Source: Mycolicibacterium tokaiense | GTDB taxonomy: Bacteria > Actinomycetota > Actinomycetes > Mycobacteriales > Mycobacteriaceae | Assembly: GCF_010725885.1 (NCBI RefSeq) | Contig: NZ_AP022600.1 | Span: 4,278,001-4,342,000 of the forward strand | Reading direction: 5' to 3' | DNA: 64,000 nt | Shown here: one piece after another, positions 1 to 8,188 of the stretch | Numbering within the stretch: the stretch's first letter is position 1 | Layout: the number at the start of each line of letters is the position of its first letter | Notes under the pieces: model-generated | Told to the model about the DNA's origin: nothing | Seen by the model: only the letters and a program-made list of their open reading frames with translations | The model's database searches: none | Translations under genes and position numbers: made by a program

Positions 1-543
1 CAGGTTCTGGTGCATCTCACGCTTGATGCGGGCCAGCTTGTTCACCTGCTCGACGAGGTGGACGGGCAGCCGTATGGTGCGGCTCTGGTCCGCCATGCCG
101 CGGGTGATGGCCTGCCGGATCCACCACGTGGCGTAGGTGGAGAACTTGAAACCCTTGGTGTAGTCGAACTTTTCCATCGCCCGAATCAGCCCGAGGTTGC
201 CCTCCTGGATCAGGTCCAGCAGCGGCATCCCGCGGCCGGTGTACCGCTTGGCCAGCGACACGACCAGGCGCAGGTTGGCCTCCAGCAGATGGCTGCGGGC
301 CGCTTGACCATCGCGGGCCACTGCCGCCAGATCGCGTCTGCGGTTCTCGCCGAGGCGCTTCCGGGTTTCCAGCAGATGCTGCGCGTAGAGGCCGGCCTCG
401 ATGCGCTTGGCCAGCTCCACCTCGTCGGCGGCGTTGAGCAAGGCCGTCTTCCCGATGCCGTTGAGGTACACCCGCACGAGGTCTGCGGCAGGGCTCTGGG
501 CGTCGAGATCGCCGTCGATGCGGGTCGCGGTGGCATGTGCCAT
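1..543 (-). CDS. sigB: RNA polymerase sigma factor SigB, N-terminal part (cut by window edge)
   Basis: Principal-like sigma-70 factor that recruits RNA polymerase to stress and stationary-phase promoters. The visible 181 codons read [20 protein letters not shown] at the start and carry region 1.2, then region 2 with the core-binding and -10 recognition helix ([39 protein letters not shown]) and the start of region 3. They match M. tuberculosis SigB almost residue for residue. Regions 3.1 to 4.2 lie beyond the left edge; the family is about 320 aa. It is distinguished from SigA, also in this window, by its very short N-terminus. The ATG is preceded by a strong AGGAGG and by a SigE/SigH-type promoter. 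Confidence 0.97.
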   Translation of the reverse strand, partial: MAHATATRIDGDLDAQSPAADLVRVYLNGIGKTALLNAADEVELAKRIEAGLYAQHLLETRKRLGENRRRDLAAVARDGQAARSHLLEANLRLVVSLAKRYTGRGMPLLDLIQEGNLGLIRAMEKFDYTKGFKFSTYATWWIRQAITRGMADQSRTIRLPVHLVEQVNKLARIKREMHQNL

Positions 544-579
544 ATCGGCCTCCTAGTGGCTCGAACTTCTTGATGGTTC

Positions 580-605
580 AACGCCTGATTGGAGAGAAGA
601 GTTCC
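580..605 (-). promoter_or_regulatory. SigE/SigH-type promoter of sigB
   Basis: Reading towards sigB the sequence is GGAAC, 17 bases, CGTT. This fits the ECF promoter consensus shared by mycobacterial SigE and SigH, and it ends about 37 bp before the sigB start. Stress-induced transcription of sigB by SigE and SigH is established in mycobacteria; here it is inferred from the motif. Confidence 0.75.
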
Positions 606-678
606 CACGGGTGTACGGGTTCACACCGGCTGACGTGCGCAAATGCGCGCCCGACCTGAGAATGCTCTGAGAAACGAA

Positions 679-1095
679 CTAGAAGTCCCTCATGTGGGCG
701 TTCTCGGCGTCTCGTGGCGGGTTGGCGCCGGGATCCGCTGGGGCCGTTCCCGGTTCGAGGGCGGGCCGCTCGGCGGTGGGGAACAACGGAATCCGACGCT
801 GATCGCGGTCGAAGCGGCGCGGTTCCTCCCGGCGTCGCGGCGGCCGGTCATTGGCGATCAGGACTGCGATCCACGGCAGCGGAATCGACACCGCGACGAT
901 AAGCAGTGAGAGCCAACCGTTTTCCCAGATTCCGTACGCGGCCGCGGCCAGCAGTAGGGCCGGAATGCGAAATGACATGATCGTCAAATATTTTCGGACG
1001 CGCTGGCGGTGTTCCTCCTCGTAGGGAGGAGCAGCGTGGGTGATGAGTACCGGGCGACCTTCGTCGTCGAAACCCAGCTGCTGGCTGTGCTTCAT
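679..1095 (-). CDS. DUF3099 membrane protein
   Basis: Small conserved actinobacterial membrane protein of 138 aa (Rv2709 type), function unknown. Residues 1-35 are soluble and include a GRPVLITHAAPPYEEE segment typical of the family. Two hydrophobic helices follow (about 42-57 and 61-81), then a proline- and arginine-rich tail. It lies between sigB and the divergent DUF3039 gene, as in M. tuberculosis. No partner or reaction can be inferred from the sequence. Confidence 0.85.
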   Translation of the reverse strand: MKHSQQLGFDDEGRPVLITHAAPPYEEEHRQRVRKYLTIMSFRIPALLLAAAAYGIWENGWLSLLIVAVSIPLPWIAVLIANDRPPRRREEPRRFDRDQRRIPLFPTAERPALEPGTAPADPGANPPRDAENAHMRDF

Positions 1096-1163
1096 ACCTC
1101 TACTGTGGCACAGCTGGGGCCGCCCGGCGCCATGGGTTTGTCGACCGTCATTTTCTCGGCAGA

Positions 1164-1409
1164 ATGGTGCCCATGCAGACCGACACCCTCGAACGCACCG
1201 ACGCCGACGAACGGACCGATGACGGTACCGACGACGATCGGCCCAAGTTCTTCCATTACGTCAAGAAAGAAAAGATCGCCGAGAGCGCAGTGATGGGCAC
1301 CCACGTCGTCGCGCTGTGCGGCGAGGTGTTCCCGGTCACCCGGTCGGCCAAACCCGGCTCCCCGGTGTGCCCGGATTGCAAGCGCATCTACGAGCAACTC
1401 AAGAAGTGA
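1164..1409 (+). CDS. DUF3039 protein with zinc-ribbon-like C-terminus
   Basis: 81-aa conserved actinobacterial protein (Rv2708c type). The acidic N-terminus (residues 5-28) is followed by the conserved HYVKKEKIAESAVMGTHVVA segment, then a single cysteine in ALCGEVF and a CPDCKRIYEQL motif, so three cysteines could hold a metal. Function is unknown. An alternative ATG lies three codons in. It is convergent with the YihY gene across a short terminator hairpin. Confidence 0.85.
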   Translation: MVPMQTDTLERTDADERTDDGTDDDRPKFFHYVKKEKIAESAVMGTHVVALCGEVFPVTRSAKPGSPVCPDCKRIYEQLKK

Positions 1410-1414
1410 CGATC

Positions 1415-1434
1415 GACCCGCCGACGGGCGGGTC
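1415..1434. terminator. Bidirectional hairpin between convergent genes
   Basis: Perfect 8-bp stem (GACCCGCC / GGCGGGTC) with a 4-base loop, lying in the 23-bp gap between the stop codons of the DUF3039 and YihY genes and touching the latter. There is no T-tract, which is common for mycobacterial terminators. Confidence 0.55.
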
Positions 1435-2422
1435 AGGCGGGTAGATCCATCGAACCCTCGGTGCTCGCGTTCGGCGCGCTCGCGGCGGGGGCGGGCTCGG
1501 CCCGCCGTTGCTTCCACCAGAACCGCACCCGGTTGGCGTGCGTGTCGGGGGCGGGCCACTCCTCCTGGATCGCGGCGTTGAGTTCGGCGCCGATCATGAT
1601 CGCGAAGCCGAGAAAGAACGCGAACAGCAGGAATGCGATCGGGGTGGCCAGCGCCCCGTAGGTGTAACCGGTCTTGGTGATCGAGCTCAGGTAGATCCGC
1701 AGCCCACCGGTGGCGACCAGGAAGAAAGCTGTCGCCAGGGCAGCCCCGATCATCAGCCGATGGGTGGGCAGCGGTTCGGGCAGCGACAGCCGGTACAACA
1801 CCGTGACCAGGATCAAGAGGCTGATGATCAACACGGGGTAGTAGCCGTACTGCAGGACGTTGTCCCAGCTGTCGGGGATGTACTCGGCCACCTTGCGCGG
1901 CCCCAGCGCCAGGAACGGCGCGGAAACGATCACCAGCACCAGACCCGCGACATACAGGCCCAGCGCGTAGAAGCGCTGGCGCACCGGATGGCGTAGCGGT
2001 GTCTGATCGTGCGCCTCGACCACCGAATCCACCCACGCCGAGATGGCCGACGACCCCGCCCACAGCGAGATCACGAAGCCCAGAGAGACCACCTCGCCGC
2101 GCGCACCCTGCACGATGTCGCGGATGGTGGGTTCGATGATCTCTTCGACGATGTTGGCCGAGAAGAAACTGTTGGCGGTCGAGATCAGCTGACCCTCGAT
2201 GGTCGCCAAGGTGTCCGGCCCGAACAGTGGGGCGATGTAGGCCAGACTTCCCAGCATCCCCAGCAGCAGCGGTGGCAGAGACAGCACCGACCAGAACCCC
2301 GCCTGAGCGGACTCCGAGAAGATCGAGTCGTCCCACGCCTTGGAGAGCGTGCGCTTGGTGATGTGCCAGACGTGATGGCGGGAAGGCTTGGGGCGCTGGT
2401 CACTCATGTCGATGTCCAGCAT
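1433..2422 (-). CDS. YihY/BrkB-family inner-membrane protein
   Basis: 329-aa polytopic membrane protein of the YihY/virulence factor BrkB family (Rv2707 type). About six hydrophobic helices are visible between residues 40 and 290. The family motif region near GARGEVVSLGFVISLWAGSS and the YGALATPIAFLLFAFF segment are clear. The C-terminus is soluble and alanine-rich. Substrate and role are unsettled for the family, and older annotation as ribonuclease BN is wrong. A second ATG five codons downstream is an alternative start. Confidence 0.9.
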   Translation of the reverse strand: MLDIDMSDQRPKPSRHHVWHITKRTLSKAWDDSIFSESAQAGFWSVLSLPPLLLGMLGSLAYIAPLFGPDTLATIEGQLISTANSFFSANIVEEIIEPTIRDIVQGARGEVVSLGFVISLWAGSSAISAWVDSVVEAHDQTPLRHPVRQRFYALGLYVAGLVLVIVSAPFLALGPRKVAEYIPDSWDNVLQYGYYPVLIISLLILVTVLYRLSLPEPLPTHRLMIGAALATAFFLVATGGLRIYLSSITKTGYTYGALATPIAFLLFAFFLGFAIMIGAELNAAIQEEWPAPDTHANRVRFWWKQRRAEPAPAASAPNASTEGSMDLPA

Positions 2423-2470
2423 CCCTGACCGCGGTGGGGAATGCCCAACCGCGGCCCGGCGCGCCGCGGG

Positions 2471-2662
2471 TTACAGCTCGGCGGAGCTGACCTCGATCAC
2501 TGCGGCCAGCTCGACCAGCTTGGCCTCGTGCTCGTTCGCGTGGTGCTGGCAGAAGAGCAGCACGGCCCCCGACGGCAACTTCGCGCGGACCCGTGCGGCA
2601 GCGCCGCAGCGGTCGCAACGATCAGCCCGGGTCAACTCGGGACTGGTCAGAGTTGCGTTCAT
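2471..2662 (-). CDS. DUF7455-type small zinc-binding protein
   Basis: 63-aa protein with a CDRCGAAARVRAKLPSG motif followed by LLFCQHHANEHE, so a Cys2-Cys-His set suited to binding one zinc ion. Very similar short proteins are encoded next to sigma factor genes in many actinobacteria. The function is not established. GGAGGAGC lies a few bases before the ATG. It is a single gene between YihY and the divergent DUF952 gene. Confidence 0.75.
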   Translation of the reverse strand: MNATLTSPELTRADRCDRCGAAARVRAKLPSGAVLLFCQHHANEHEAKLVELAAVIEVSSAEL

Positions 2663-2785
2663 GGCTCCTCCGTTCTCGCGTGGTTTCTACTGTCTCAGAC
2701 GTTTTCGGTTCCGGCCTTGTTCCCGAGGTGTTCACCGGTGTGTCGTGTCTCACCCGGGAATCGTTTCCTGCGGCAGGCTTGAGCA

Positions 2786-3154
2786 ATGACGACCAGTTCT
2801 GGCGAACTCGTACATCTGCTCGGCGCCGACGATTGGGCGGCGGCCTCCTCAGGTGCCGAATACCGGCCCCCGTCACTGGCCGAGGTTGGTTTCGTTCATC
2901 TTTCGACCCCTGAGCAGGTATACCTGCCCGCCAATCGGCTGTTCGGCGGGCGGACCGATCTGGTACTGCTGTACCTGTCCGAAGATCGATTGGCGGCCCC
3001 GCTGCGGTGGGAGCCCGGCGTCGCCGACGATCCGGACGGCATGTTGTTCCCACATCTGTACGGACCCATACCCATCGCGGCTGTGAGAAGTATCACCGCT
3101 TACCGGCCAGGTCAGGACGGGTTGTTCAGGCCTGCGGGCCCGTCGTCGACGTAG
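2786..3154 (+). CDS. DUF952 family protein
   Basis: 122-aa cytosolic protein of the DUF952 family (Rv2705c type). Hallmarks seen are GFVHLSTPEQ near residue 35, LYLSEDRL, and the C-terminal FPHLYGPIP segment. The fold resembles ADP-ribosyl-binding or transferase-like proteins, but no activity is established. Its 3' end overlaps the convergent ridA-like gene by 43 bp, an arrangement also present in M. tuberculosis. Confidence 0.88.
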   Translation: MTTSSGELVHLLGADDWAAASSGAEYRPPSLAEVGFVHLSTPEQVYLPANRLFGGRTDLVLLYLSEDRLAAPLRWEPGVADDPDGMLFPHLYGPIPIAAVRSITAYRPGQDGLFRPAGPSST

Positions 3155-3501
3155 GCGTCGGCCTCGATTTCGATCAGCAACTCCGGGGCGATCAGAGCGC
3201 TCACCTCCACCATGGTGGCCGCCGGCGCGACACCGGCGAAGAACTCCGCGTGCACCGGGGCCACCTCCGGCCAGCGGGAGATGTCGGTGACGTACATGCG
3301 GGTGCGCACCACGTCGGCGCGCTGGGCGCCGCACTGCTGCAGCGCCACCTCGATGCGGCGCAGCGCATCGAGGGCCTGAGCGGCGATGTCAGGGCCCGTT
3401 CCGGTGGTTCCTGACACCGCGACGAAGGGACCTGTGCGCACCGCGCGGGAATACCCCACCACGGCCTCCCACTCGGCGCCGGACGAGACGGTCTGACGCA
3501 T
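3112..3501 (-). CDS. RidA family protein (reactive imine deaminase type)
   Basis: 129-aa protein of the YjgF/YER057c/UK114 (RidA) family. Canonical members hydrolyse 2-aminoacrylate and related enamines released by PLP enzymes. Seen: the AVSGTTG strand, the mid-protein helix with ALRRIEVALQQCG, and the MYVTDISRWPEV and VEVSALIAPELLIEIEADA segments. The catalytic arginine of true RidA (in the R-N/S-R-x-C region) is less obvious here, so this may be one of the Rid subfamilies without deaminase activity. It sits directly downstream of the sigA terminator. Confidence 0.85.
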   Translation of the reverse strand: MRQTVSSGAEWEAVVGYSRAVRTGPFVAVSGTTGTGPDIAAQALDALRRIEVALQQCGAQRADVVRTRMYVTDISRWPEVAPVHAEFFAGVAPAATMVEVSALIAPELLIEIEADAYVDDGPAGLNNPS

Positions 3502-3542
3502 GGCTCCTCCACGTGTATCGGGCGACAGCGGGGTTACACAGC

Positions 3543-3579
3543 GACAGCGGCGGCGATTCGTCGAATCACCGCCGCTGTC
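3543..3579 (-). terminator. Strong hairpin downstream of sigA
   Basis: A 17-bp stem with one mismatch (GACAGCGGCGG ... CCGCCGCTGTC) closes on a 3-base loop. It begins 16 bp beyond the sigA stop. This is the most probable sigA terminator; it also separates sigA from ridA. Confidence 0.7.
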
Positions 3580-3594
3580 AATGGTTTCCGACGT

Positions 3595-4989
3595 CTAGTC
3601 CAGGTAGTCGCGCAGCACCTGCGAACGGCTGGGGTGGCGCAGCTTGCTCATGGTCTTGGACTCGATCTGGCGGATCCGCTCACGGGTCACCCCGTAGACC
3701 TGGCCGATCTCGTCGAGCGTGCGGGGCTGACCGTCGGTCAGGCCGAAGCGCAACCGAACCACCCCGGCCTCGCGCTCGGACAGCGTCTCGAGTACCGACT
3801 GCAACTGGTCCTGCAGCAAGGTGAAGCTCACCGCGTCCACGGCCACCACGGCCTCGGAGTCCTCGATGAAGTCACCGAGCTGGCTGTCGCCCTCGTCGCC
3901 GATGGTCTGGTCCAGCGAGATGGGCTCACGCGCATACTGCTGGATCTCCAGCACCTTCTCCGGCGTGATGTCCATTTCCTTGGCCAGCTCTTCGGGCGTG
4001 GGCTCACGGCCCAGATCCTGCAGCAGCTCACGCTGGATGCGGCCCAGCTTGTTGATCACCTCGACCATGTGCACCGGGATTCGGATGGTGCGGGCCTGAT
4101 CGGCCATGGCGCGGGTGATGGCCTGGCGGATCCACCACGTGGCGTAGGTGGAGAACTTGTAGCCCTTGGTGTAGTCGAACTTCTCGACCGCGCGGATCAG
4201 GCCCAGGTTGCCCTCCTGGATGAGGTCCAGGAAGGCCATGCCGCGACCGGTGTAGCGCTTGGCCAGCGACACCACCAGACGCAGGTTGGCTTCGAGCAGG
4301 TGGTTCTTGGCCCGGTCGCCGTCGCGGCAGATCCACATCATGTCGCGGCGCTGTGCGGCGGGCAGCTTCTCGCCCTTGTCCGACAGCTCGGCCATGAGCT
4401 GGGTGGCGTACAGCCCAGCCTCGATGCGCTTGGCGAGTTCCACCTCTTCCTCGGCGTTGAGCAGCGCGACCTTGCCGATCTGCTTGAGGTAGGCGCGCAC
4501 CGAGTCCGCCGATGCGGTGAGCTCGGCGTCCTTGCGGGCCTGGCGCAGCGCCTCGGACTCTTCTTCGTCCCAGACGAAGTCGCCGGAAGCCTTGTCCTTC
4601 TCCGACGGCTCGGCGATATCCTCGTCACCGGCGGCGGGCTTCTTGGTGTCGGTGGTTCCTTCGGCTTCGGCCTCTTCGGGGTCCGCCTCGTCTTCGGCCT
4701 CGTCCTCGATGTCGTCGATTTCGACGTCCTCGAGATCCTCGCCCGGCTCGGCTTCGAGGTCGTCGTCGAGTGCCTCGATGTCCTCGCCGTCCGTGGCCTC
4801 GGCGTCGGCCGCACCGGGGGCGGCTTTCTTGGGGCGACCCCGCGCCGGCGCGCCGTCAGCCTTCTTGGCTGCGCGCTTGGCCGGTGCTTTGGCCGCCTTG
4901 GTGACCCGCTTGGCAGGTGCCTTCTTGGCGGGAGCTTCGGTGGTGGCCACCGCTTCTTCGGTTGCCGGGCTTGCTTTGATCGCTGCCAC
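3595..4989 (-). CDS. sigA: Principal RNA polymerase sigma factor SigA
   Basis: Housekeeping sigma-70 factor, 464 aa. The first about 170 residues are the lysine/alanine-rich then very acidic tail typical of mycobacterial SigA. From [20 protein letters not shown] onward it is nearly identical to M. tuberculosis SigA through regions 1.2, 2 ([20 protein letters not shown]), 3 and 4 ([20 protein letters not shown]). I chose the GTG that gives VAAIKAS, aligned with MAATKAS in M. tuberculosis. An ATG 25 codons upstream adds residues not seen in relatives. A hairpin lies 16 bp past the stop. Confidence 0.97.
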   Translation of the reverse strand: MAAIKASPATEEAVATTEAPAKKAPAKRVTKAAKAPAKRAAKKADGAPARGRPKKAAPGAADAEATDGEDIEALDDDLEAEPGEDLEDVEIDDIEDEAEDEADPEEAEAEGTTDTKKPAAGDEDIAEPSEKDKASGDFVWDEEESEALRQARKDAELTASADSVRAYLKQIGKVALLNAEEEVELAKRIEAGLYATQLMAELSDKGEKLPAAQRRDMMWICRDGDRAKNHLLEANLRLVVSLAKRYTGRGMAFLDLIQEGNLGLIRAVEKFDYTKGYKFSTYATWWIRQAITRAMADQARTIRIPVHMVEVINKLGRIQRELLQDLGREPTPEELAKEMDITPEKVLEIQQYAREPISLDQTIGDEGDSQLGDFIEDSEAVVAVDAVSFTLLQDQLQSVLETLSEREAGVVRLRFGLTDGQPRTLDEIGQVYGVTRERIRQIESKTMSKLRHPSRSQVLRDYLD

Positions 4990-5120
4990 GTACACCCTTT
5001 CGGTCTTGCTGACTTCCGGTGGCTCTGGGCAAGCGCCACCGAGAGCATGGGCTATCGGAGTCATTCGGCGTCAGTCTCGGGACGAGTTTCGCCGCTATCC
5101 GGGTGGCGGCCGCCTCCACC

Positions 5121-5126
5121 ATTGTA
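5121..5126 (-). promoter_or_regulatory. Candidate -10 element upstream of sigA
   Basis: Reading towards sigA there is a TACAAT hexamer about 130 bp before the GTG start, in otherwise GC-rich DNA. No convincing -35 element is visible at the right distance, so this is only a candidate. Confidence 0.3.
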
Positions 5127-5138
5127 ACTACTGGAGTG

Positions 5139-5160
5139 GGCTGCTCCGCGCCGAGCAGCC
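5139..5160 (-). terminator. Hairpin between ppgK and sigA
   Basis: Perfect 8-bp stem GGCTGCTC / GAGCAGCC with a 6-base loop, 10 bp beyond the ppgK stop. No U-tract follows on the ppgK strand, so it would be a tail-less terminator or an attenuator before the sigA leader. Confidence 0.45.
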
Positions 5161-5170
5161 AAAATTTGTT

Positions 5171-5944
5171 CTAGTGGGTGACGTCCCGATTGGCCGCCAT
5201 CGCGGCGCCCACTATGCCGGCGGTGTTCTGCAGCGCCGCCGCAACCACCGGCGTGCGATTGGTCAGCAGCGGGATCCACTTGTCGGCCTTGCGGCTGATC
5301 CCGCCGCCGGCGATGAACAGATCCGGCCAGATGGCGTTCTCGATCGCGACGAGCACCTTGGTGACCTCTTTGGTCCAGCGCTCGTAGCTCCAGTCCTTGC
5401 GCTCCTTGACCGAGGACGCCGCCCGGTGCTCGGCTTCCTTGCCTCCGACCTCGAGGTGGCCGAACTCGGTGTTGGGCAGCAGGATCCCGTTGTGGATCAC
5501 CGCCGAACCGATACCGGTGCCGAAGGTGAGCAACACGATGACACCGGTGTTGTCCTTGCCCGCGCCGAAGCGTTCCTCGGCGACTCCGGCGGCGTCGGCG
5601 TCGTTGAGGACGGTGACCTGCTGGCCGTCGAGGGCGCGGGTGAACACCTCGTTGACGTTCGTGCCGATCCAGGCCTTGTCCACGTTCGCCGCGGTGCGCA
5701 CCACACCGCCCTGGACCACCCCCGGGTAGGTGACGCCGAGCGGGCCCTCCCAGCCGAACTCCCTGGTGACCGCGGCCACGGTTTCGGCGACGGCCTCCGG
5801 CGTGGCCGGCTGCGGCGTGGCCAGCTTGAAGCGTTCTCCGATCAGCGCGCCGGTGTCGAGGTCGACGATGCCGCCCTTGACCCCGCTACCGCCGACATCG
5901 ATGCCGAAGCCGCGGCGCTGCCCTGAGGAATCCGATCCCGTCAT
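5171..5944 (-). CDS. ppgK: Polyphosphate glucokinase
   Basis: Phosphorylates glucose to glucose-6-phosphate with inorganic polyphosphate (or ATP) as donor; cytosolic. The 257-aa length equals the family norm. It has the N-terminal phosphate-binding DVGGSGVKGG, the ROK-type LLTFGTGIGSAVI loop, the catalytic aspartate within VLNDADAAG, and the EFGHLEVGG glucose-binding stretch. It lies upstream of sigA on the same strand and divergent from suhB, as in M. tuberculosis (Rv2702-Rv2701c). Confidence 0.96.
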   Translation of the reverse strand: MTGSDSSGQRRGFGIDVGGSGVKGGIVDLDTGALIGERFKLATPQPATPEAVAETVAAVTREFGWEGPLGVTYPGVVQGGVVRTAANVDKAWIGTNVNEVFTRALDGQQVTVLNDADAAGVAEERFGAGKDNTGVIVLLTFGTGIGSAVIHNGILLPNTEFGHLEVGGKEAEHRAASSVKERKDWSYERWTKEVTKVLVAIENAIWPDLFIAGGGISRKADKWIPLLTNRTPVVAAALQNTAGIVGAAMAANRDVTH

Positions 5945-6052
5945 GTGCTGTGCTCCCTAACTCGGCTGGCGGCGGGCGCTCCACACCTTAGTGTGTCGAC
6001 ACCCACTTGGTGGGAGTGTCACCGGCAGTGCATCGTGTGTTGCGATAGTCGG

Positions 6053-6955
6053 GTGACGTCTTCTCCCGCCCCCGAACCCGCGCCGGCGCTGCCGGCCGAC
6101 GATGTGCGCCTGCACCTGCGTGACGTGGCGCGCCAGATCGCCACCGAGGCCGCGGAGTTCGTCCGGCGCCGCCGCGCAGAGGTGTTCGGCGACTTCACCG
6201 ATGCGGCGCCGTCGGAGGCGATGGTGGCCGATTCCGTGCGCACCAAGAGCACCCCGACCGATCCGGTGACGGTCGTCGACACCGAGACCGAGCGGCTGCT
6301 GCGTGACCGGCTGGCTCAGTTGCGTCCCGGCGACCCCGTGCTGGGCGAGGAGGGGGGCGGACCGGCCGCCGGTGTGCCTGCGGGCGCAGTCACCTGGGTG
6401 CTGGATCCCATCGACGGCACCGTGAACTTCGTCTACGGCATCCCGGCCTACGGCGTGTCGGTGGCCGCGCAGGTCGACGGCGTCTCGGTCGCGGGCGCAG
6501 TGGCCGACGTGGTGTCCGGCGAGGTGTATTCGGCGGCGCTCGGCCACGGCGCACAGGTCCAGGGCCCGGCGGGCGCCAGGTCGCTGCGCTGCAATCCTGT
6601 CGCGGACCTGTCGATGGCCCTGCTGGGTACGGGCTTCGGCTACGCGCCCAGCCGCCGAGCGGCGCAGGGGGTGCTGCTGTCGAAGGTGATGCCCTCGGTG
6701 CGTGACATCCGCCGGATCGGTTCGGCGGCGCTGGACCTGTGCATGGTCGCGGCGGGCCGGCTGGATCTGTACTACGAACACCGGCTCAATCTGTGGGACT
6801 GGGCGGCCGGCGCCCTGGTGGCGCAGGAGGCCGGCGCGCACCTGCTGTTCCCCAGCGACCCGGCCCAGCTGCTGGTGGCTGCCGCGCCGGGCGTGGCAGC
6901 CGATTTCCACGCGGTGCTGGACCGCAACGGAGCACTGGGCCCCATCCCGGAGTAG
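6053..6955 (+). CDS. suhB: Inositol-1-monophosphatase SuhB
   Basis: Mg2+-dependent phosphatase that makes myo-inositol from inositol phosphate, feeding phosphatidylinositol, PIMs and mycothiol. The lithium-sensitive phosphatase signatures are both present: LDPIDGTVNFVYG (metal site) and WDWAAGALVAQEAGAHLL near the end. GEEGG supplies another metal ligand. I take GTG (VTSSPAPEP) as the start, giving 300 aa against 290 in M. tuberculosis; the longer reading upstream has unrelated residues. It is convergent with cei, with 3 bp between the stop codons. Confidence 0.95.
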   Translation: MTSSPAPEPAPALPADDVRLHLRDVARQIATEAAEFVRRRRAEVFGDFTDAAPSEAMVADSVRTKSTPTDPVTVVDTETERLLRDRLAQLRPGDPVLGEEGGGPAAGVPAGAVTWVLDPIDGTVNFVYGIPAYGVSVAAQVDGVSVAGAVADVVSGEVYSAALGHGAQVQGPAGARSLRCNPVADLSMALLGTGFGYAPSRRAAQGVLLSKVMPSVRDIRRIGSAALDLCMVAAGRLDLYYEHRLNLWDWAAGALVAQEAGAHLLFPSDPAQLLVAAAPGVAADFHAVLDRNGALGPIPE

Positions 6956-6958
6956 CGG

Positions 6959-7609
6959 TCAGCAGCTGGCCGAATGGATCTTGCTCAGCAGGGCGGCGTC
7001 CGCCGGTTCGGTGGCCTCGGGCTGCAGCCCGGCCAGCACGGCGTCGATGTCGTCGCTGTGGGTGAGTTCGGTGAATTCGGTGCCGAGCACCAGGTCCACG
7101 GTGTCGGTCTCGCGCTCGTCGCGGAACAGTTCGGTGCAGGGCGCCACCAGCCATACCGCGGCGGCCGCGGCCTCGCCGGACGGCCCGAAGCGGATCTGGC
7201 CCTGACACGTCAGCCGGGTGTTGGCATAGATCGGGTCGTTCTCGGCCGTGGGCTGGGCGAACCCGAGATCGCGCAGTTCACCGGCCACTTCGCTTGCTTG
7301 GCCGCCCTGGCCGCTGGCGTTGAGCACGGTGATCTTGGTGTCGACCAGCCGGGCCGGTTCGGTGTCGGCGAAGTCGGCGGCGGCCACCTTGTCCCCGAGC
7401 TGGGGCGTGGCGGGGTCGGTGGGCGGTGGGGGCGGGTTGCAGGCGACGGCCTGCACCACCTCGGCCGGGCGGGTCAAGGCGATGGTCCACACCAACCCGG
7501 TGATGACGGCCAGCACCGCCGCCGCGATGATCCCGGGCCAGATGTTGCGGCGACGGAACGGCAATCCCCGCTTGTCGAAGGCTGTGCCCTCGGTGATGTG
7601 CGCGACCAC
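6959..7609 (-). CDS. cei: Envelope integrity protein Cei
   Basis: 216-aa envelope protein (Rv2700 type). A short cytoplasmic N-terminus (RGLPFRRRNIWPG) precedes one transmembrane helix at about residues 25-47, then a proline-rich linker with a first cysteine. The extracytoplasmic LytR C-terminal-like domain carries the motif ITVLNASGQGGQASEVAGEL. Four cysteines lie outside the membrane and could form disulfides. In M. tuberculosis loss of Cei weakens the cell envelope; the role here is inferred by family. Confidence 0.9.
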   Translation of the reverse strand: MVAHITEGTAFDKRGLPFRRRNIWPGIIAAAVLAVITGLVWTIALTRPAEVVQAVACNPPPPPTDPATPQLGDKVAAADFADTEPARLVDTKITVLNASGQGGQASEVAGELRDLGFAQPTAENDPIYANTRLTCQGQIRFGPSGEAAAAAVWLVAPCTELFRDERETDTVDLVLGTEFTELTHSDDIDAVLAGLQPEATEPADAALLSKIHSASC

Positions 7610-7662
7610 GACTGCACTCTAGAGGGCCACTGCAAATCGGCAGCGGGCCCGGATGGCGCGAC

Positions 7663-7678
7663 TGTGATGTAAATCACA
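7663..7678. promoter_or_regulatory. Perfect-palindrome CRP (cAMP receptor protein) site
   Basis: TGTGATGTAAATCACA matches the CRP consensus TGTGA-N6-TCACA exactly. It sits between divergent cei and the DUF4193 gene, about 33 bp upstream of the -35 element of the latter, a suitable place for activation. Mycobacterial CRP (Rv3676 type) recognises this motif. Confidence 0.75.
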
Positions 7679-7710
7679 GTTCATGGGAGGTGGTACCGGG
7701 CACGAATCGT

Positions 7711-7739
7711 TTGGCGCAAGCGTTCGGCACTGGTACAAA
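7711..7739 (+). promoter_or_regulatory. Sigma-A-like promoter of the DUF4193 gene
   Basis: TTGGCG, 17 bases, TACAAA: a fair match to the housekeeping consensus, ending 50 bp before the ATG. The CRP site lies just upstream. Confidence 0.5.
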
Positions 7740-7789
7740 GCTCAGCTGGCAGAGGATGCGAGCGGGGAACCAAGAGGGGATCAAGATTC

Positions 7790-8092
7790 ATGGCTACCGA
7801 CTACGACGCTCCGCGTCGCAACGAGACCGACGAGGTTTCCGAAGACTCGCTGGAAGAGCTGAAGGCACGCCGAAACGAAGCGCAGTCGGCTGTGGTCGAC
7901 GTGGACGAGGCCGAGGCCGGCGAGTCCTTCGAGTTGCCCGGCGCCGACCTGTCCGGCGAAGAGCTGTCCGTGCGCGTCGTCCCCAAGCAGGCCGACGAAT
8001 TCACCTGCTCCAGCTGCTTTTTGGTGCATCACCGCAGCCGCTTGGCCAGCGAGAAGAACGGCATGATGCTCTGCAGCGATTGCGCCGCCTGA
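7790..8092 (+). CDS. DUF4193 family protein
   Basis: 100-aa acidic protein, highly conserved in mycobacteria and other Actinobacteria (Rv2699c type). It starts MATDYDAPRRNETDEVSEDS and ends with a zinc-ribbon-like pair: FTCSSCFLVHHRSRLA and MMLCSDCAA. Two CxxC motifs at about residues 75 and 95 should bind one metal ion. Function is unknown. Its promoter region has both a CRP site and a sigma-A-like promoter. Its stop codon falls inside a 13-bp direct repeat bracketing a repeat element. Confidence 0.9.
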   Translation: MATDYDAPRRNETDEVSEDSLEELKARRNEAQSAVVDVDEAEAGESFELPGADLSGEELSVRVVPKQADEFTCSSCFLVHHRSRLASEKNGMMLCSDCAA

Positions 8093-8183
8093 GTCCGAGG
8101 CTGCGTAGGGGGGTTCCCCCAGCGAAGCGAGGGGGCGCACGAGCAGGCGAAGGAGCTCGGGCGAATGTCAGCCGCCTGAGTCC
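8084..8183. repeat. Dispersed copy of the 59-bp repeat, with internal palindrome and flanking 13-bp direct repeats
   Basis: Two blocks, 8091-8105 and 8137-8158, are exact matches (15 and 22 bases) to the reverse complement of the 59-bp unit tandemly repeated at 17810-18222. Between them, 31 bases containing a GGGGG/CCCCC palindrome replace 2 bases of the unit. The whole is flanked by the direct repeat GCCGCCTGAGTCC (8084-8096 and 8171-8183), whose left copy includes the stop codon of the DUF4193 gene. Confidence 0.75.
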
Positions 8184-8188
8184 TGCGC

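Noticed and set aside
2786..3501. Annotation error in the 43-bp overlap of DUF952 and RidA genes
   Set aside because: Both C-termini look genuine and the convergent arrangement matches M. tuberculosis.
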